DNA from: an uncultured Clostridia bacterium | GTDB lineage: Bacteria > Bacillota > Clostridia > Christensenellales > Borkfalkiaceae | DNA: 47,982 nucleotides | Assembly: GCA_947595585.1 (NCBI GenBank) | Contig: CANQET010000014.1 | Span: forward strand, 1 to 47,982 | Reading direction: 5' to 3' | In this document: positions 15,247 through 23,501 of the stretch, piece by piece | How the letters are laid out: each line of letters starts with the position of its first letter | Position numbering within the stretch: position 1 is the first letter of the stretch | Translations under genes and position numbers: made by a program | Notes under the pieces: generated by a model | What the model saw: only the letters and a program-made list of their open reading frames with translations | What the model was told of the DNA's origin: nothing | Databases searched by the model: none

Positions 15247-15863
15247 CTGAGGTAGGGGTTGCGGAGGCGTTCCTCCGCGAGCGTGGTATTTTCCCCGTGG
15301 CCGGGGTAGACGGCGCCGTCGAAGGGAAGCGCCTTGAGCATGCTTAAACTTTCGAAGAGCTTTTTCTCATCCCCCGTGGGAAGATCGCTCCGCCCGATGC
15401 TGCCCGCAAAGAGCGTATCGCCCGAAAAAAGACCCACGTACCCCCCTCTTTCTTCGGGATCGGCGGGTTTTACGAGATAGCAGCAGCCATCCGAAGTATG
15501 CCCGGGCGTGGCGAGCGGAAGGAAGGAAATATTGCAAAGCTCGAAGGGTTTTCCGCCCTCATATGTAAAGTTTATGGGATAATCGGCGACGGGCGCCCCG
15601 AAAAGATCGCCGAGATCGGGGATGCGGGACGCCGTCTTGAGGCAGCCGATCTGCGCGCCCGCGGAGCATAGCGCCGCGCACCCGCCCACATGGTCGAAAT
15701 GCCCGTGGGTGAGAAGGGCGAATTTTACACACAGCCCCCGCTCTTTTGCCGCTTCCAAGACGTGCGGCTGTGCGGGATCGATGGCGACCGCGTTTTCGCC
15801 GTCTTCGGTGAGAAGATAGGTATTCGCCGCAAATCCGCGGGGCGCGATCTTGAAGATCTGCAT
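15243..15863 (-). CDS. MBL-fold metallo-hydrolase (glyoxalase II-like)
   Basis: The THGHFDHVGG metal motif places His53, His55, Asp57 and His58. ATPGHTSDGCCY and the later LFSGDTLFAGSIGRSDLPTG and YPGHGENTTL supply the remaining ligands, all as in the glyoxalase II-like hydroxyacylglutathione-hydrolase group. The protein is 206 residues, the short form lacking the C-terminal substrate domain. The same gene sits between relA and hemZ in many Clostridia. The physiological substrate is not known. The stop overlaps the hemZ start (ATGA). Confidence 0.92.
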   Translation of the reverse strand: MQIFKIAPRGFAANTYLLTEDGENAVAIDPAQPHVLEAAKERGLCVKFALLTHGHFDHVGGCAALCSAGAQIGCLKTASRIPDLGDLFGAPVADYPINFTYEGGKPFELCNISFLPLATPGHTSDGCCYLVKPADPEERGGYVGLFSGDTLFAGSIGRSDLPTGDEKKLFESLSMLKALPFDGAVYPGHGENTTLAEERLRNPYLR

Positions 15864-16362
15864 GCTCCCTCCTGTGGGGACGGTGGTCTTTTTGAGATTT
15901 CTCCTCCCTACGGTCGTCGAAATGACGTAGGGGGGGGTACCGACGAGGCATATTCCGAGCGACCCTTGTCTCCCCTCTTAGGGGAGCTGTCGCGGCGTAG
16001 CCGTGACTGAGGGGAGCGACCCTTAGCTCCCCTATTAGGGGAGCTGTCGCGGCGTAGCCGTGACTGAGGGGTTTTGGAAACCCTATCCCCTGCTGACGCA
16101 GGTACTTCCCCTGAAAGGGGAAGCAAGGGGACGGACTTCGTAGTTGCCGCTCAGTACGTCATTCCGCCCCGTGCGAGGCTTCTATTGTTTTTCGAAGCAC
16201 GGCACGAGCGCGTAGCGCGAAGTAACCCCATTAGGGGTGAGGAATCTCGTCTTTGAGATTTCTCCTCCCTACGGTCGTCGAAATGACGTAGGGGGGGTAC
16301 CGCCAGAGATGAACCACGGAGGAGACGGGTGCTCTGTTCTCCGATCGCGGAGGGGCGGGGGA
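15864..16362. repeat. 500-bp intergenic repeat cluster upstream of the MBL hydrolase
   Basis: No gene is seen. A 50-bp element (TTTGAGATTTCTCCTCCCTA, then a CGGTCGTCGAAATGACG stretch and a G run to GGTACCG) occurs twice as a direct repeat at 15891-15943 and 16252-16303. Between the two lie a 57-bp unit present twice in tandem (15957-16013 and 16014-16070, each with a CTCCCCT-AGGGGAG palindrome), a CTGCTGACGCAG palindrome and a CCCCTGAAAGGGG palindrome. Related blocks lie inverted at 7610-7830. No promoter for the downstream genes was identified with confidence. Confidence 0.8.
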
Positions 16363-18495
16363 TCAGTTGCTCATGCGGTGCACGTCGAGGATGCGGGGAT
16401 AGGTCTTGATCTTGCCGATGAGCACATCGATATCCTGTTTGCTCAAGAGGCTCACCGTGACTTCCACGATCGCATCGTGGTTTTTATCGTATCTGCCGTT
16501 GATGGAGGAGATGGCGATCTTCATCTCCGTCACCGCCTGTGAGATCGCAGAGATCGCTGCCCCCTGCTCCTCTGCGGAGACGACGAGCGCGACCTTATAG
16601 CGGGATCCCTGCGAGCCGCCCGTCCATTCGGCGGGCTGAAGGCGCTCTACCTCCACATTCTTGAGGTTGGGGCAATCCTTCCTGTGGATGACGACCCCCC
16701 TCCCCCGTGTCACGAAACCGATGATATCGTCGCCCGGGACGGGAGAACAGCACCCCGCGAAGGAGACGAGCAGCCCAGAAGTCCCCTTTACGGTGACGGC
16801 GCTCCCATCGTGTTTTTCGCGGAAGGGCCTGATCTCGACGGACTGCGGCGCCTCTTTGCGGAAGTAATCGAGGAGTTTGAAGAAGACCTGCGTCGACGAG
16901 ACGGCGCCGTAGCCGATCGCGGCAAACATCTCATCCTGCGTATCGAAGGAGAGTTTTTCGGAGACCTTTTTGAAGCTCTCGGGAGTGAGGATCTCGGCGA
17001 GCGTACAGCCGCGGCGCTTGACCGTCTCCTCGAGCATGGAGCGCCCGAGGCGGATGTTCTCCTCCTTGGTCTCCTTGCGGAAGAACGCCTTGATCTTGGC
17101 CTTCGCGGAGGGCGATTTGATGAATTTGAGCCAATCGCGCGAGGGGCCCTTGCTCGTGGGCGAGGTGATGATCTCGACGACGTCCCCGAGCTTGAGCGTA
17201 GAATTCAAGGGGACGATCTTGCCGTTGACTTTGGCGCCCGTGCAATGGTTGCCGACTTCGGAGTGGATGGCATAGGCGAAATCCACGGGCGTCGCGAAGG
17301 CGGGCAGGGAAATGACCTTGCTGCGGGGGGTGAAGACGAGCAGCTCGTTGCTGTAGAGCTCCCCCTTCACCGTATCGAGAAATTCCTTGGAATCGCGCAG
17401 CCCGCCTTGGATATCCATCATCTCACGGATCCACGAGATGCGCTGATCGAGGGAGGTCTCTTCGTCGCGGTGTTCCTTGTATTTCCAATGCGCGGCGATA
17501 CCGTATTCCGCGGTACGGTGCATCTCTTCGGTGCGGATCTGGATCTCGAAGGGCTGCCCGAAGGAGGTGACGACCGTCGTATGCAGCGATTGATAGAGGT
17601 TGGGTTTGGGGGTCGCGATGTAATCTTTGATGCGCCCCGGGACGGGCTTCCACGTCTTGTGAATCTTGCCGAGGACTTCGTAGCACTCGTCTACGGTGGC
17701 GACGATCACGCGCACGGCGGTAAGGTCGTAGATCTGTTCGAGGGTACGGCCCTTCGTCTTCATCTTCTTATAGATGGAATAGAAGTGCTTGGGCCGCCCG
17801 AACACTTCGCCGTGGATGCCCGATTCGACGAGCATGGCGTTGATCTCTTTGACGACGAAATCCACAAAGCGGTTGCGTTCTTCGAGCTTTTGGTGGATGT
17901 TTTCGACGAGGTACTCAAAGGCCTCGGGGTCGAGATATTTGAGGCAGAGGTCCTCGAGCTCGCATTTGATCTGGCTGATACCGAGCCTTCCCGCGATGGG
18001 GGCGTAGATATCGAGCGTCTCCTGCGCCATCTTCTTCTGCCGCTCGGGGGAGAGGTAGTTGAGGGAACGCATATTGTGGAGACGGTCGGCAAGTTTGATG
18101 ATGATGACGCGGATATCCTTCGCCATCGCGATGAAGATCTTGCGGAAGTTCTCGGCTTCCTCCTCTTCCTGCGATTTGAAGACGATCCGATCGAGCTTGG
18201 TGACGCCCTCGACGAGCGTGAGCACCCCCTCCCCGAATTCGCGGCGAAGATCTTCCTCGGTGGCGGGCGTATCTTCGATGACGTCGTGCAGAAGGGCCGC
18301 GGCGACGGTCTCGGCGTCGAGCCCGAGTTCGACGAGGATCTCGGCGACGGCGCAGGGATGGATAAAGTACGGCTCCCCCGAGGCGCGTTTCTGGTTCTTA
18401 TGCGCCTCCTGTGCGAAGTCGTGTGCGCGAAGCAGCAGGTCCCGCTCCTCCCCCACGTAATATTCGTAGATCTTCATCAAGATCGCTTCCATCAT
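16363..18495 (-). CDS. relA: Bifunctional (p)ppGpp synthetase/hydrolase
   Basis: Long RelA/SpoT homologue that makes and degrades the stringent-response alarmone. The N-terminal HD hydrolase domain has FIHPCAVAEIL (His46) and LLHDVIEDT (His70-Asp71), with IKLADRLHNMRSL further on; the synthetase domain follows with RPKHFYSIYKKM and YDLTAVRVIV. A TGS domain (LLVFTPRSKVISLP onward, about residues 390-450), a Cys-bearing conserved segment SFAGCCSPVPGDDI and a C-terminal ACT domain follow. Both catalytic halves look intact. Length of 710 residues is typical. The start overlaps the recJ stop (ATGA); the first or second ATG is used. Confidence 0.96.
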   Translation of the reverse strand: MMEAILMKIYEYYVGEERDLLLRAHDFAQEAHKNQKRASGEPYFIHPCAVAEILVELGLDAETVAAALLHDVIEDTPATEEDLRREFGEGVLTLVEGVTKLDRIVFKSQEEEEAENFRKIFIAMAKDIRVIIIKLADRLHNMRSLNYLSPERQKKMAQETLDIYAPIAGRLGISQIKCELEDLCLKYLDPEAFEYLVENIHQKLEERNRFVDFVVKEINAMLVESGIHGEVFGRPKHFYSIYKKMKTKGRTLEQIYDLTAVRVIVATVDECYEVLGKIHKTWKPVPGRIKDYIATPKPNLYQSLHTTVVTSFGQPFEIQIRTEEMHRTAEYGIAAHWKYKEHRDEETSLDQRISWIREMMDIQGGLRDSKEFLDTVKGELYSNELLVFTPRSKVISLPAFATPVDFAYAIHSEVGNHCTGAKVNGKIVPLNSTLKLGDVVEIITSPTSKGPSRDWLKFIKSPSAKAKIKAFFRKETKEENIRLGRSMLEETVKRRGCTLAEILTPESFKKVSEKLSFDTQDEMFAAIGYGAVSSTQVFFKLLDYFRKEAPQSVEIRPFREKHDGSAVTVKGTSGLLVSFAGCCSPVPGDDIIGFVTRGRGVVIHRKDCPNLKNVEVERLQPAEWTGGSQGSRYKVALVVSAEEQGAAISAISQAVTEMKIAISSINGRYDKNHDAIVEVTVSLLSKQDIDVLIGKIKTYPRILDVHRMSN

Positions 18496-20798
18496 TGCTC
18501 CTTCAAGTTGCGGACGGCCGTATAGATGCGTGAATTCGCGAGGTCGGTCTTCTTCCCGCGGTAGATCTTGAGATAGCCCTCCGCCGTCGAAATGAGGCCG
18601 AGCTCCTCGAAGACGGCGAGCGCGAAGACGACCGTCTCACGGGAATATCCGTGAAGATCGAGGCGGCGTGCGCTCTCGGCATAACCGTAGCCCAAGGCAC
18701 AGCCCTCCGCGGCCCGCAGGGCGGAAAACACGCCGAGCAGCTCCTCACGGGTATGGGCGACCTTGGAGAGCGCTCCCATCACGGGGGCGTCTGCGGGCGC
18801 ATAGAGCTTCGCGTGCCCCGCAGGCGGGAAGACGACGGGCGCATCGAGCGCGACGACTTCGCGGAAGCCCGCAAGCGAGCAGCCTGCAGACGGCGCAAAG
18901 ACGACGGTGTTGAGAAGACTCCCCGAGGAGGGCGTGAAGATCTCCGAAGGGACCTCTTTGAGGGCGGGATAGCGGGCGAGGTTCTTGCGGTCGTAGACGA
19001 TGGCGGCAAGCCCGTAGTCGCACGATGCGATCTTCTCCGCGAGGAGGCTGTTTAGGGCCTCTTCGGGCAAAAAACTCACCTCATGTTGCGAAAACGCGAG
19101 ATTTTTGAGGCAATTCTCGAGGGCGTCGAGCTCGATATCTTCGCCGCTTGCGCCGTCGTAGAGCACGCAGCGGACGAAGCCCTTCACCTGCTCTTTTCCG
19201 CGGAATTGGGAGACGTTGTATTCAAACACGATCTGCTTTTCCACGTCGCTCCGAAGGAGCGCAAGATCCTTGATCCCGCCGAAGTAGACGAGATCCATCC
19301 CCCCGATGCTGAAGCCGAGGTGGGGCGAGAGCGGCTTGAGCGGCTCACACGCCACCCGCTTTGCGGAGAGGGTGAAGAGCGGCCTGCGGTTGCCCATGCC
19401 GCAGGGCTCGAGGGCGGCGAGTTCGTGGGCGACGGTGATGAAATCTTCCGTCCCCTCCCCCGCGACGGCGATCGTGGGAAGAAAATCTTCCCGCGTATAA
19501 TGGGTGCCGATGTATTCATCGAGGGCACGGGCGAGCGATTCGAAGTTCTCCTCGGAGACGTTGACGCCCGCGGCCTGTGCGTGTCCGCCGAATTCGTCGA
19601 TATACTGCGCACAGCTCTTGAGGGCCTCGAAGATGTTGACGTTTTCGATGCTCCGCGCACTGCCCTTGAAACTTCCGCCCCGCCGCCCGAAGAGCAGCGT
19701 CGGACGGGCGAATTCCTCGGCGATCCGCGCGGCGGCGATGCCCACGAAGCCTGCGCTCCACTGGTCGCCCGCGAGCATGACGACATTGCCGTATGCCCCC
19801 TCTTCGGCGATCTGGGCATGTGCCTGTGCGCAGAGCTCATCGCAATAGCGCTGCCGTTCGGCGTTGTAGGCATTCAATGCGACGGCAAGGGAGGCGATCT
19901 CCTCCTCGTCGTCCGTCGTGAACAGCTTGAGCGCGGCCTGCACGTCCCCCATCCTTCCCGCGGCGTTCACGCGGGGGGCGAGGAAATATGCGAGCGTCTG
20001 CGCGGTGACCTCCCCCGTCTTCCCGAGAAGGGCGGAAAAGGCTAGACGGGGTGCCTTTTCGATGCGTTTTAAGCCCACGGCGACGATATCGCGGTTCTCC
20101 CCGACGAGGGGGACGCTGTCTGCCACCGTGGAGAGTGCGGCAAAATCCGCAAGCTCGTTGGCCTTCTCCCCGATGAGCGCCTGCGAGAGCTTGAGGGCGA
20201 CGCCCGCACCGCAGAGGTTATCATAGGGGTAATCGCCGCCGAGCTTGGGGTTGATGACGATGCAATCGGGCAGGACGTCGGGAAGTTCATGGTGATCGGT
20301 GACGATGACGTCCGCCCCCTGTTCGCGTATATATTCGACTTCTTTGCGGTTGGAAATACCACAGTCCACCGTGATCACGAGATCGGGCAAAAAGTCATCG
20401 AAGATGCGGTCGATCGCCTCGGGCGACATCCCGTAGCCCTCTTTGCGTTCGGGGACATAGAGATAGGCCTCGATGCCGAACTGCCTGAGCGCACGGGAGA
20501 GGATGGCGCAAGCGCCGATGCCGTCCGCATCGTAATCGCCGAACACCGCCACCCGCCATTCTTCATCGCGGGCGCGCGTGATGAGCTCCACCGCCTCCCG
20601 CATGCCCTTCAAGAGGAAGGGCGAGAGGAAGTTCTTTTCGGAGGGCGCAAGAAAGCGGCGGGCCTTCTCGGGGGTATCCACCCCGCGCGCATAGAGGACG
20701 CACGCCGTCGTGACGGTGACGCCGATCTCGCTTGCAAGGCACTCTGCCGCATGCAGTTGTTCGGGCGAAAAATCAAATTCGCGGACAAGTTTCTTCAT
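18492..20798 (-). CDS. recJ: Single-stranded-DNA-specific exonuclease RecJ
   Basis: RecJ is a 5'-3' single-strand exonuclease in recombination and mismatch or base-excision repair. The DHH-family motifs are intact: VFGDYDADGIGA (DYDADG at 88-93), TVDCGISN, and VTDHHELPDVLP (DHH at 168-170). The DHHA1 domain follows with the GFGGHAQAAG-type motif, here EFGGHAQAAGV. At 768 residues it is long because of a C-terminal region of about 200 residues. No strong ribosome-binding site precedes the ATG; a terminator hairpin lies 8 nt upstream of it, so expression is probably lower than that of secDF. Confidence 0.95.
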   Translation of the reverse strand: MKKLVREFDFSPEQLHAAECLASEIGVTVTTACVLYARGVDTPEKARRFLAPSEKNFLSPFLLKGMREAVELITRARDEEWRVAVFGDYDADGIGACAILSRALRQFGIEAYLYVPERKEGYGMSPEAIDRIFDDFLPDLVITVDCGISNRKEVEYIREQGADVIVTDHHELPDVLPDCIVINPKLGGDYPYDNLCGAGVALKLSQALIGEKANELADFAALSTVADSVPLVGENRDIVAVGLKRIEKAPRLAFSALLGKTGEVTAQTLAYFLAPRVNAAGRMGDVQAALKLFTTDDEEEIASLAVALNAYNAERQRYCDELCAQAHAQIAEEGAYGNVVMLAGDQWSAGFVGIAAARIAEEFARPTLLFGRRGGSFKGSARSIENVNIFEALKSCAQYIDEFGGHAQAAGVNVSEENFESLARALDEYIGTHYTREDFLPTIAVAGEGTEDFITVAHELAALEPCGMGNRRPLFTLSAKRVACEPLKPLSPHLGFSIGGMDLVYFGGIKDLALLRSDVEKQIVFEYNVSQFRGKEQVKGFVRCVLYDGASGEDIELDALENCLKNLAFSQHEVSFLPEEALNSLLAEKIASCDYGLAAIVYDRKNLARYPALKEVPSEIFTPSSGSLLNTVVFAPSAGCSLAGFREVVALDAPVVFPPAGHAKLYAPADAPVMGALSKVAHTREELLGVFSALRAAEGCALGYGYAESARRLDLHGYSRETVVFALAVFEELGLISTAEGYLKIYRGKKTDLANSRIYTAVRNLKEQ

Positions 20799-20805
20799 CG
20801 TCTTT

Positions 20806-20833
20806 GAAAAAACGGCGGGGAGCCCCCCGCCGT
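20806..20833 (-). terminator. Terminator between secF and recJ
   Basis: On the minus strand, ACGGCGGGG pairs with CCCCGCCGT and is followed by six T residues. It lies 19 nt after the secF stop and only 8 nt before the recJ start. Confidence 0.8.
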
Positions 20834-20851
20834 ACTTTATTCAGTTCGGGG

Positions 20852-21847
20852 TCACTCAGATTTCTGTGCGCCCTTCTTCACGGCGGCATAGCCGCCCTTC
20901 TTTGCCTCTTTCCGCTTATCGAACATCCGCTTGAGCGGGACGACGATATTGGGTGCGATGAGCAGCGTGGAATACACGGGGACCGCGACCGAGACGAGTG
21001 CGGGAAGCACGACGCCCATCGTCCCGACGACGCCCACGAGCCCCAAGACGCACACGACGGCCGCAAACACCGCCGCCGTAAGGCAGACGGGCAGGAGCGC
21101 CCCGTCCATCACCGAACGCACGACGTCGCCGGCGTTCATCGATGCATATTCTTCGGACTTGAACTTCTCCCGGAGCCGCATGCAGACGACGAGCCAGAGG
21201 ACGACGGAGACGAGCGCCGCCACACCCGCATACACGGCGGGCGCAAAGGCATACACGGGGATCCGCGCCACGGCGAGGATGGAGAGCGAAAGCAATACGT
21301 CGTGCGCCATCACGGCGAGCCCGGCGACGCCGCAGCTCACGCCGAAGCGGATGGTCACATAGCCGAGGGCGACGATCGCCGCCACGGCAAGGGCGACGGC
21401 CGCACGCCATTCCGCCTCGAAATAACGCAGCTCTTCGAGGTGATGGTAGCTCGCGTAGACGCGTGCGCCGCGATATTCTTCCATCGCATTGATCTCTTCG
21501 ACGACCGCCTTCAGCGCCGCTTCGTCGGAAGAGGCCGCAAGCTCGTAGGAGAGGATGGTATCCGTGGTCTCGGCGAGGGAATCGCCGTCGACGACGGGAG
21601 CGGTCACGCCCTCGGAGAAGACGATGCCGTGCTTTTCCATGGAACTCTCGGCGAGTTCGCGCACTTTCTCCTGCTGGTCTGCATCGTTCCCGATCACGAC
21701 GCCGTACTTCACCTCAAGGGTGTAGGCCGCGGGGCGGTCGGGCGAGGTGTTGAACCCGATGAACGCATAGAGCAGGATCCCCGCGATAATGATGACGGCG
21801 GAGATCGCCAAAAAGAGCGGAAAGAAACGGGATCTCTTGTTATTCAT
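20852..21847 (-). CDS. secF: SecF-like protein-export membrane protein (divergent)
   Basis: Second subunit of the SecDF proton-driven motor that helps pull secreted proteins through SecYEG. The start is ATG 21845-21847 (MNNKRSRFFPLF) after GGAGG, giving 331 residues. An N-terminal helix (residues about 8-28) precedes a periplasmic-type region of about 110 residues, then five membrane helices. The region GLAVMAHDVLLSLSI matches the SecF segment around its conserved Asp, while SVMDGALLPVCLTA stands where SecF usually has RSxNTS. Overall similarity looks low, but order and topology support the call. It overlaps secD by 8 nt. Confidence 0.87.
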   Translation of the reverse strand: MNNKRSRFFPLFLAISAVIIIAGILLYAFIGFNTSPDRPAAYTLEVKYGVVIGNDADQQEKVRELAESSMEKHGIVFSEGVTAPVVDGDSLAETTDTILSYELAASSDEAALKAVVEEINAMEEYRGARVYASYHHLEELRYFEAEWRAAVALAVAAIVALGYVTIRFGVSCGVAGLAVMAHDVLLSLSILAVARIPVYAFAPAVYAGVAALVSVVLWLVVCMRLREKFKSEEYASMNAGDVVRSVMDGALLPVCLTAAVFAAVVCVLGLVGVVGTMGVVLPALVSVAVPVYSTLLIAPNIVVPLKRMFDKRKEAKKGGYAAVKKGAQKSE

Positions 21848-23366
21848 CTTCTTGTACCTCCGAACGGAAGTTGCAGAACTTGCCCTTGTTGCGGGCAAAC
21901 GTCATGAGCGCGGCCCAGAGGAAGCGGCCCACGGCGAGGGCGCACAGCCCCGAGAAGACGGCCGCGAGCGTGAGCGCAAGGGCGAACACGCGCAGCTCGG
22001 CGAGGGAGATGAGGAAGGTAACGACGGCAAGAAGGGCGACTGCGATGTGCAGATCGAAGATGTGCCAGAAGGTCTTCTTATACGCCGTCTTCACGACGAC
22101 CGTGATGTTCTTGCCGAGGGCGAATTCCTTCTTCGCCGTCTCATAGACCATGACTTGCGAGATGGAGAGCAGCGCGGCGCCGAAGAGCACGGCGAGCGCG
22201 GTCTCGTAGCCGAGGTGGAGCATGGGCACCGCCCAAACGCAGAGCACCATCGGGAAGAAGTAGATGAGGAAGGTGTAGAGCTGGACAAACCCGAGCATCC
22301 TGTAGCGGATGAAGAAGAAGATCATCATGCCGACAAACAGCACGCCGAACGCCGCATAGAGCAGAGGCAGGGCGAGATCGCCGAGGGAAGCCCCCAGCCG
22401 CGTCGCCTGCCCGAGGGTGAGCGTGAGCTCGGGCGCAGTGCCCTTCAGCGCGGTATCGATCGTCACCGCGACGGCCCTTGCCGTATCGTCGGTGTAGCTT
22501 CCGCTGATGTAGAGCGTGGATTGATCGATCGCCTCGCTCACGGGGAGGGAGACGACGGCACGCTCGCCGACGTAGAAATAGAGGTTGCCGTTGGTCTCGG
22601 CGGCCCCCGAAGTCCACCCTGCGACGGTGCTCCTGCCCTTCTTGGTGAAGCTGATCGCGACGAAGGACGTGGTGCCGTTGGTCATCGCACGGGCACCCTT
22701 CACGTAGTCGCGGACGGTCTCGCCCGTCTTGAGCTGCAGGGGCTGGGCGCTGTCTTCATCGGCGCCGTACGCCATCGTAAACTCGCCCATCGCGGAGAAA
22801 TAACCGAACGCGACGGCCTGTCCGCCCGAAAGGCGGGGCAGGTACATCTCGATGGTATAGCCATCGCGAAGGTCGATACGGGCACCCTCGATGCGGTATT
22901 GCTCAAGACGGCTGCGCATGAGCTCGCACGCCGCGGAGAGCTTCTCGCCGAACTCCTCCGAGATCTCGCCGTCTTCCATGACGGTCTCCGTCTCGAAGTA
23001 GAGCGAACCCGATTCGGAGGCGGTGTACTTTTCCTTGTACTCCTTGACCGCCTTCTCGGCCTCATCCTTCTTGTCCGCGGCAGCTTCCGCGCTTGCGGTC
23101 TCGAGTTCCTCGAGGTTGTCTTCATACTCCTGTGCGGAGATGACGCCCTCGGGATAGAAGACTGCCGAATAGCCGCCGCCGACATAGTTCACCCCGTCGG
23201 CGAGTCCGCCGCCGAGCAGGGAATCCTTTTCCATCATGCTGATGACGGAGTTGAACGTGTACATGTTATCCGTGCCGTATGAGAACGAGACCGTGCACAT
23301 GAAGCACAGCCCGAGCAATACGACCGTGATCAATGCGAGCGCCAACGCCGATTTGATCTTGCTCAT
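21840..23366 (-). CDS. secD: SecD-like protein-export membrane protein (divergent)
   Basis: First subunit of the SecDF accessory complex. The 508-residue protein has one N-terminal membrane helix (about residues 7-27), a large extracytoplasmic region (30-320) with a Lys/Glu-rich stretch near 85-110, and then about five membrane helices. In the last part, KTFWHIFDLHIAVALLAVV occupies the place of the SecD segment that carries the proton-pathway Asp. Many family motifs are weak, so this is a divergent SecD as found in some Clostridia. It has a strong AGGAGG site and its own promoter at 23432-23460. Confidence 0.87.
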   Translation of the reverse strand: MSKIKSALALALITVVLLGLCFMCTVSFSYGTDNMYTFNSVISMMEKDSLLGGGLADGVNYVGGGYSAVFYPEGVISAQEYEDNLEELETASAEAAADKKDEAEKAVKEYKEKYTASESGSLYFETETVMEDGEISEEFGEKLSAACELMRSRLEQYRIEGARIDLRDGYTIEMYLPRLSGGQAVAFGYFSAMGEFTMAYGADEDSAQPLQLKTGETVRDYVKGARAMTNGTTSFVAISFTKKGRSTVAGWTSGAAETNGNLYFYVGERAVVSLPVSEAIDQSTLYISGSYTDDTARAVAVTIDTALKGTAPELTLTLGQATRLGASLGDLALPLLYAAFGVLFVGMMIFFFIRYRMLGFVQLYTFLIYFFPMVLCVWAVPMLHLGYETALAVLFGAALLSISQVMVYETAKKEFALGKNITVVVKTAYKKTFWHIFDLHIAVALLAVVTFLISLAELRVFALALTLAAVFSGLCALAVGRFLWAALMTFARNKGKFCNFRSEVQEDE

Positions 23367-23431
23367 TGCCTCCTCCTGTATGTGAGCGGGAACCGTGAGA
23401 AGTATCGTCTTTCCGAAAACTCACTTTCTAC

Positions 23432-23460
23432 ATTATATAAAAAATGCGGCGCGCCGTCAA
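23432..23460 (-). promoter_or_regulatory. Promoter of secD
   Basis: On the minus strand, TTGACG (23455-23460), 17 nt, TATAAT (23432-23437). Its spacer coincides with the 3' arm and T-tract of the scfB terminator. Confidence 0.8.
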
Positions 23461-23477
23461 GCCGAAATGCGCCGCAT
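23438..23477 (-). terminator. Terminator after scfB, overlapping the secD promoter
   Basis: On the minus strand, ATGCGGCGC (23469-23477) pairs with GCGCCGCAT (23444-23452), followed by six T residues (23438-23443). The loop contains the -35 box of the secD promoter. Confidence 0.7.
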
Positions 23478-23501
23478 GAAAAACTTTTCTGGATTTTTCT
23501 G

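Noticed and set aside
15957..16070. Possible CRISPR array (57-bp units in tandem)
   Set aside because: There are only two units with no distinct spacers between them, and no cas genes are in the window. It is a tandem duplication of a palindromic element.
16684..18525. A 613-codon plus-strand open frame opposite relA and the end of recJ
   Set aside because: It is the antisense shadow of relA, whose domains and motifs are complete. High GC keeps the opposite strand free of stops. Its translation shows no recognisable domain.
21789..23282. A 497-codon plus-strand frame opposite secD, and similar long frames opposite scfB, ansA and pyrC
   Set aside because: All lie antisense to well-supported genes, lack ribosome-binding sites and give low-complexity Asp/Glu/His/Arg/Gly-rich translations typical of GC-rich shadow frames.
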